Positions 60,353 to 64,000 of a DNA stretch of 64,000 nucleotides are shown here, one piece after another. The translations under genes and the position numbers were made by a program. How positions within the stretch are numbered: the first letter of the stretch is position 1; every line of letters starts with the position of its first letter. The notes beneath the pieces are model-generated. The model was not told where the DNA came from. It saw only the letters and a list, made by a program, of their open reading frames with translations, and did not search any database. Where the stretch lies: the NCBI GenBank assembly GCA_963759955.1, contig CAVXCA010000101.1, forward strand, positions 47,665 through 111,664, read 5' to 3'. The stretch comes from Roseiarcus sp963759955. GTDB taxonomy: Bacteria; Pseudomonadota; Alphaproteobacteria; Rhizobiales; Beijerinckiaceae.

Positions 60353-61372
60353 ATGCCCAAGACCAAGCTGACTAAGACGGCCGTGGATGCGGCCGGCCCG
60401 CAACAGAAAGACTATGAGCTGCGCGATACGGTGGTGCCCGGCTTTCTGTTGAAGGTCACGCCCACGGGCCGAAAAATTTTCATGGTCCAGTATCGCACGA
60501 ACTCGGGCGAACGACGCAAGCCGGCGATCGGACGCTTTGGCGAACTGACCGTCGAACAGGCACGCAGGATCGCGCAGGATTGGCTGGCGGAGGTTCGCCG
60601 CGGCAAAGACCCAAGCGCTGCCAAAACAGCTTCCCGAAACGCCCCCGCTGTAAAGGATCTGTGCAAGCGGTTCATCGATGACTATTCGCGTTCGATGAAC
60701 AAGCTGAGCACAGTAGAGACGAACCAGCAGAATATCGACAACCATATCGTTCCGATCCTCGGATCGATGAAGGTCCACGATGTCACCCGCGCCGACGTCT
60801 CAAAACTCATGAAGCGTCTTGAAAACACGCCGATTGGCGCAAACCGGGTGCTCTCCTGTCTTCGCAAGATGTTCAACATGGCCGAAGTCTGGGGGTATCG
60901 GGCTGACGGCTCAAACCCCTGTCGGCACGTCCCAAAATATCCAGAAAACGGGGCCAGAACGCGTCTCATCACTGACGAAGAGCTTGCGTCTCTGTTCGCC
61001 TATCTGGATCGTGCCGATGCCCAAGGACTGGAACATCCGTTCCTGACGCTTGGTATTCGTCTCCATTTCGAATTTGCGGCCCGTATGTCTGAGGTCATCA
61101 ATCTTGAATGGTCGTGGTTGGATATCGCCGGGCGTAGGGTTACCTGGCCGGACAGCAAGACAGGCGGTATGTCGAAGCCGTTGAGCGCTAAGGCGGTTCA
61201 GCTCCTTATGAATGCGCCGCGCCTCGAAGAATCGCGCTATGTCTGCCCTTCGATCTTCGACCCGTCCAAGCCGATGACGCAGAACACATACTCGTCCGGT
61301 TGGAAACGCGTCCTGGAGCGCGCAGGCGTACCGCACGTCGGCACCCATGGCATTCGGCACCGATCCGTGTAG
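60353..61372 (+). pseudogene. Tyrosine integrase truncated by the IS21-family element
   Basis: 339 residues remain. N-terminal DUF4102-type arm-binding domain (MPKTKLTKTAVDAAGPQQKDYELRD...), core-binding domain, catalytic domain with Arg (FAARMSEVINLEW), Lys region (DSKTGGMSKPL) and the HxxR box (HGIRHR). The catalytic Tyr is missing: the frame runs into the element end at 61368 and stops at 61370-61372. Its composition is less GC-rich than that of the neighbours, fitting acquisition by transfer. An island-type integrase at a tRNA-Leu site, now probably inactive. Confidence 0.88.
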
Positions 61373-61510
61373 CGCGACAATCTGGATGGGAAAGCAGCGA
61401 CAATCAGGCTGGCCATTTTGGCGGTCGCGGCGGAGGGATGATTGTCGCGGCGCGACGATAACGCAAGCGATATTTTCGTGATGCGTGATTTGCTTGTCGC
61501 GGAGCGACAA

Positions 61511-62320
61511 TCAGGATGATCCTTTGATTGTGGCGCGCGTCGGCGGTCGTCCTGCCCCACGCGCTTTGTCGACCGCTTCCTTTCGGCGATAGCTGTCGAC
61601 GTTCATTTCAAGGATGGTTGCGTGATGGACGAGGCGATCGATGGCCGCGAGCGTCATAGCTTGATCGGGGAAAATTTTTCCCCATTCGCCAAAGGGCTGG
61701 TTGGCGGTGATGAGCATCGATCGCCGCTCGTAGCGAGCGCTGATCAGTTCGAACAGAACGCTCGTTTCCGCCTGATCCTTGGTGACATAGGCGAGATCGT
61801 CGAGAATCAGCAGATGATATTTGTCGAGTTTGGTGATCGCGGCTTCGAGGGCGAGATCGCGGCGCGCGATCTGGAGCTTTTGCACGAGGTCGGTGGTTCT
61901 GGCGAACAACACGCGCCAGCCCTTTTCGATCAAGGCCAGACCGAGCGCCGCCGCAAGGTGGGATTTTCCTCCGCCTGGCGGCCCGAAGCACAAGAGATTG
62001 GCTCCCTTTTCGAGCCAGGCGTCGCCAGCAGCGAGCGCTTGCACCTGCGCCTTCGAGATCATCGGCACAGCGGTGAAGTCGAACGCGTCGAGGGTCTTTC
62101 CCGGCGGCAATCGCGCTTCCTCCAGATGACGTTCGAAGCGACGCCGGCTTCGCTCCACCATCTCCTGTTCGGCGAGGGCGGCCAGGAAACGGGCGGCTGG
62201 CCAGCCCTCCTTGTCGGCAGTCGCCGCCAGGGCGGCCCAGATCAGCTTGATCCCCGGCAGTCGCAACTCGTTCAGCAGCAGGTCGATTCGGGCGGCGTCG
62301 AGTTTTTCGCTCGCGTTCAT
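61511..62320 (-). CDS. istB: IS21-family helper ATPase IstB
   Basis: 269 residues from ATG at 62320, overlapping the istA stop (ATGA). AAA+ ATPase with Walker A FGPPGGGKSHLAAALG and Walker B HLLILDDLAYVTKD, sensor ITANQPFGEWGKIFPD and the end HHATILEMNVDSYRRK, all classical IstB features. Confidence 0.95.
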   Translation of the reverse strand: MNASEKLDAARIDLLLNELRLPGIKLIWAALAATADKEGWPAARFLAALAEQEMVERSRRRFERHLEEARLPPGKTLDAFDFTAVPMISKAQVQALAAGDAWLEKGANLLCFGPPGGGKSHLAAALGLALIEKGWRVLFARTTDLVQKLQIARRDLALEAAITKLDKYHLLILDDLAYVTKDQAETSVLFELISARYERRSMLITANQPFGEWGKIFPDQAMTLAAIDRLVHHATILEMNVDSYRRKEAVDKARGAGRPPTRATIKGSS

Positions 62321-63826
62321 GCCGCTTCTCCCACGCTTGTGCCGATTTGGTCGTAAACGGCGAGAGAGGGCAGCCTGACGACGACGATAGGTAACGCGAC
62401 ATCCTTCGGACGGAAGCGCTCGATCAGCGCCTCGAGATCTGGGAGGACGCCGTCGTCGAGAGCCGTTTGCAGCGCAACGGCGAGTTCGGCCTCGCAGGCG
62501 CGTTCGTGCGCGAGCGCGAGAAGGCCGACCATGGCGCGGCAAGCTGGTCTCTCGACCGAGACCGGCGAGCAAGGCCTCGAACGCCAGGGCGAAGGCTCGG
62601 CGGGGGAAGAGCTGGTCGCGATAGACCAGATTGAGCAGCGCCATGGGCTTGCGGCGCAGGGAGTGGATGACGTGACGATAGTCGACGACATGGCCATGCT
62701 TGCCGTTCGGCTGGGCCCGCCCGCGCCGCAAGGTGAGGATGGCCGTCGAGCCCTGGAAGCATTCGAGCCGATCGTCATAAAGGCGCACCCGCAGCCGATG
62801 GCCGATCAGTCGGGAGGGGACCGAGTAGAACACCTTGCGCAAGGTGAAGGCGCTGGAGGTGGTGACGTCGACGTTGACCTCCTCGTAGTCGGCGGTCTTG
62901 CGGATTGGCAGCTTGTTCAACGCCATCCGCTCTTGGTCGATGCGCTTGGCGTTGCGGACGTTGCCGCGCCCGACGATCTCGTCGACGAAGCCCCGCCATG
63001 CCGGGAGATCGTCGAAGTCGCGCGAGGCGCGCAGCAACAGGGCGTCGGCGAGCGCTCTCTTGAGATGGCCGTGGGCGCTCTCGATCGAACCGTTTTCGTG
63101 GCTGACGCCGGGATTGTTGCGGGTCGGCGTCATGCCGTAATGGGCGCAGAACGCCTCGTAACGTGTCGTCAAATCCTCCTTGGCGTCGGCGCCAAGATTG
63201 CGGAAGGCCGCCGAGAGGCTGTCGCTGCGATGTTGCTCGGGAACGCCGCCCAGCGCCCACAGGGCGTTCTGCAGCCCTTCCGCCAGCGCGACAAAGCTTT
63301 CGCCGCCGAGCACGACATGGGCGTGCTCGAAGCCCGAGAAGGGCAAGCGGAAGTGGTAAAGTCGGCAATCGAGGTTTTGGCCCGCGATGGTGACGCCGAG
63401 ATCGGCCACTTCGGTGAAGTCCGACAATCCCATCCGCCCCGGCGGATGCTCCTGGCGAAAGATCACCTCCCGATCCGGGCCATTCACCGCCCGCCACGCC
63501 CTGATGCGGCGTTCCAAAGTCCGCCGCGTGCCGGCGCCCAGGTCCGGATGCCGGCGGCAGAGTTCCTCGAAGACGCCGATCGGCCTCAATCCGGGCGCGG
63601 CTTTCAGCATCGGGACGACTTCATTGTCCCAGACATCGGCGAAGGGATCGGCCCGGCGTCGCTCGCGACGCGCCTTCTTCTGGCTGGGAAGTCGGGGATC
63701 CTTCTCAAACCGGTAGGCGGCGGCCGTGCTGAATCCGGCTTTCGCGCCGGCAATCGCCGGCGAATGGTTGCGACGCATGTTCATGAATAGCCTCATCTGA
63801 CGATCGGTGACGTGTCTGCCAGGCAA
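62317..63826 (-). CDS. istA: IS21-family transposase IstA, one frameshift
   Basis: About 502 residues after removing one base in the pair at 62546-62547, which restores RETACRAMVGLLALAHERAC and the family C-terminus ending at the istB overlap. TTG start at 63826 (LPGRHVTDRQMRLFMNMRR). N-terminal helix-turn-helix (HSPAIAGAKAGFSTAAAYRFEKD), DDE core (MGLSDFTEVADLGVTI; ALGGVPEQHRSDSLSAAF; HENGSIESAHGHLKRAL giving the Glu). Without the correction the frame runs straight into istB as one 771-residue chain. Confidence 0.9.
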
Positions 63827-63906
63827 AAAGTCGGTCCCCTCGAAAGAGAAAGCCGACCCCTTATCCAGCCGCCGTTACCGCCAGACGAGACCTCTCGGGC
63901 GCTCGC

Positions 63907-63967
63907 CGCCGCCGCGGGGGTGTCTACGGTCGGGCTACGCCCTTCCTTCGTCACCCCCGCGGCGGCG
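63907..63967. repeat. 16-bp stem-loop in the IS21 left end, upstream of istA
   Basis: Perfect 16-bp arms (63907-63922 and 63952-63967) around a 29-base loop, about 80 bases before the istA start. It could act as a barrier against transcription reading in from outside. Confidence 0.65.
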
Positions 63968-64000
63968 CATTCTCATCCTGATTGTCGCGGGATTTTCACC

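Larger units (their letters stand above)
61368..64000 (-). mobile_element. IS21-family element, right end at 61368, left end at or beyond the window edge
   Basis: The end beyond istB starts TGTAGCGCGACAATC at 61368, inside the integrase. Subterminal GCGACAATC copies lie at 61374-61382, 61397-61405 and 61504-61512, with an inverted one at 61440-61448; on the istA side an inverted copy is at 63980-63988. Multiple such repeats at both ends are typical IS21 transposase sites. The outermost left base cannot be fixed because the window stops there. Confidence 0.85.

Noticed and set aside
61511..63826. A natural IstA-IstB fusion protein of 771 residues
   Set aside because: The joining segment is Arg-rich out-of-frame sequence; correcting one base restores the IstA C-terminus and the usual ATGA overlap.

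Overview
The window is GC-rich DNA from a sulfur-oxidising alphaproteobacterium, most likely of the Hyphomicrobiales. The evidence is a reverse-type dissimilatory sulfite reductase (rDsr) cluster, two SqrR/BigR-type persulfide-sensing repressors, FNR/FixK-type operator candidates and a DUF992 protein, a family concentrated in that order. The placement is inferred from gene content only.

Layout. 1-15.8 kb: dsrB (cut by the left edge)-E-F-H-C-M-K-L1-L2-J-O-P, a TrpD2-like gene, dsrN, cysG and a DsrC paralogue without cysteines. dsrL is duplicated in tandem, and a small fused dsrJ'/'dsrK remnant marks the duplication joint. 15.8-18.6 kb: a SqrR-like repressor, dsrE2 and a FadL-type outer-membrane channel. 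18.7-20.3 kb: a REP-like pair and an IS1111-type IS110 element. 20.3-22.2 kb: an exported protein with nine 47-residue repeats. 22.6-31.7 kb: a second sulfur block, with a minus-strand operon (DsrE-like, TusA, SQR, DUF1641 with triplicated repeats) and a divergent pair of units (SqrR-like/DUF2892/DUF302 against an RND efflux pump, AhpD-like protein and rhodanese), followed by a thioredoxin-2. 32.2-32.9 kb: higBA. 33.1-34.6 kb: a YqeB-like/DUF2478 molybdo-hydroxylase maturation pair behind a Mo-box-like dyad. 34.6-39.8 kb: a YbhGFSR-like ABC exporter. 40.0-46.4 kb: a Tat-exported PaoABC-like molybdenum oxidase with a nitroreductase-like protein, an amidohydrolase-2 decarboxylase-like protein and a monohaem cytochrome. 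46.6-50.0 kb: a MacAB-like exporter. 50-58 kb: small exported proteins, a flavin reductase-like protein, a nitroreductase, a RAM-domain protein, an Ivy-like protein, a KamA-like radical SAM enzyme and PEP synthase. 58.2-64 kb: hipBA, two tRNA 3' fragments, a tyrosine integrase cut by an IS21-family element, and the window end inside or at the edge of that element.

How the parts fit. SQR, TusA and DsrE-family proteins generate or carry sulfane sulfur and pass it through DsrEFH to DsrC. DsrAB with DsrL and the membrane complex DsrMKJOP oxidise it and move the electrons, and cysG and dsrN serve the sirohaem (amide) cofactor. The SqrR-like repressors probably sense persulfide and control the SQR and RND/rhodanese blocks. 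The two DsrL copies differ at the pyridine-nucleotide specificity loop, which suggests separate NADP(H) and NAD(H) partners.

Sequence quality. Seven reading frames (dsrK; dsrL1 twice; dsrO; the TrpD2-like gene; an ABC permease; istA) are broken by single-base indels, every one in a run of identical bases. Uncorrected homopolymer errors explain this better than gene decay, so these genes are annotated as whole genes with a marked frameshift.
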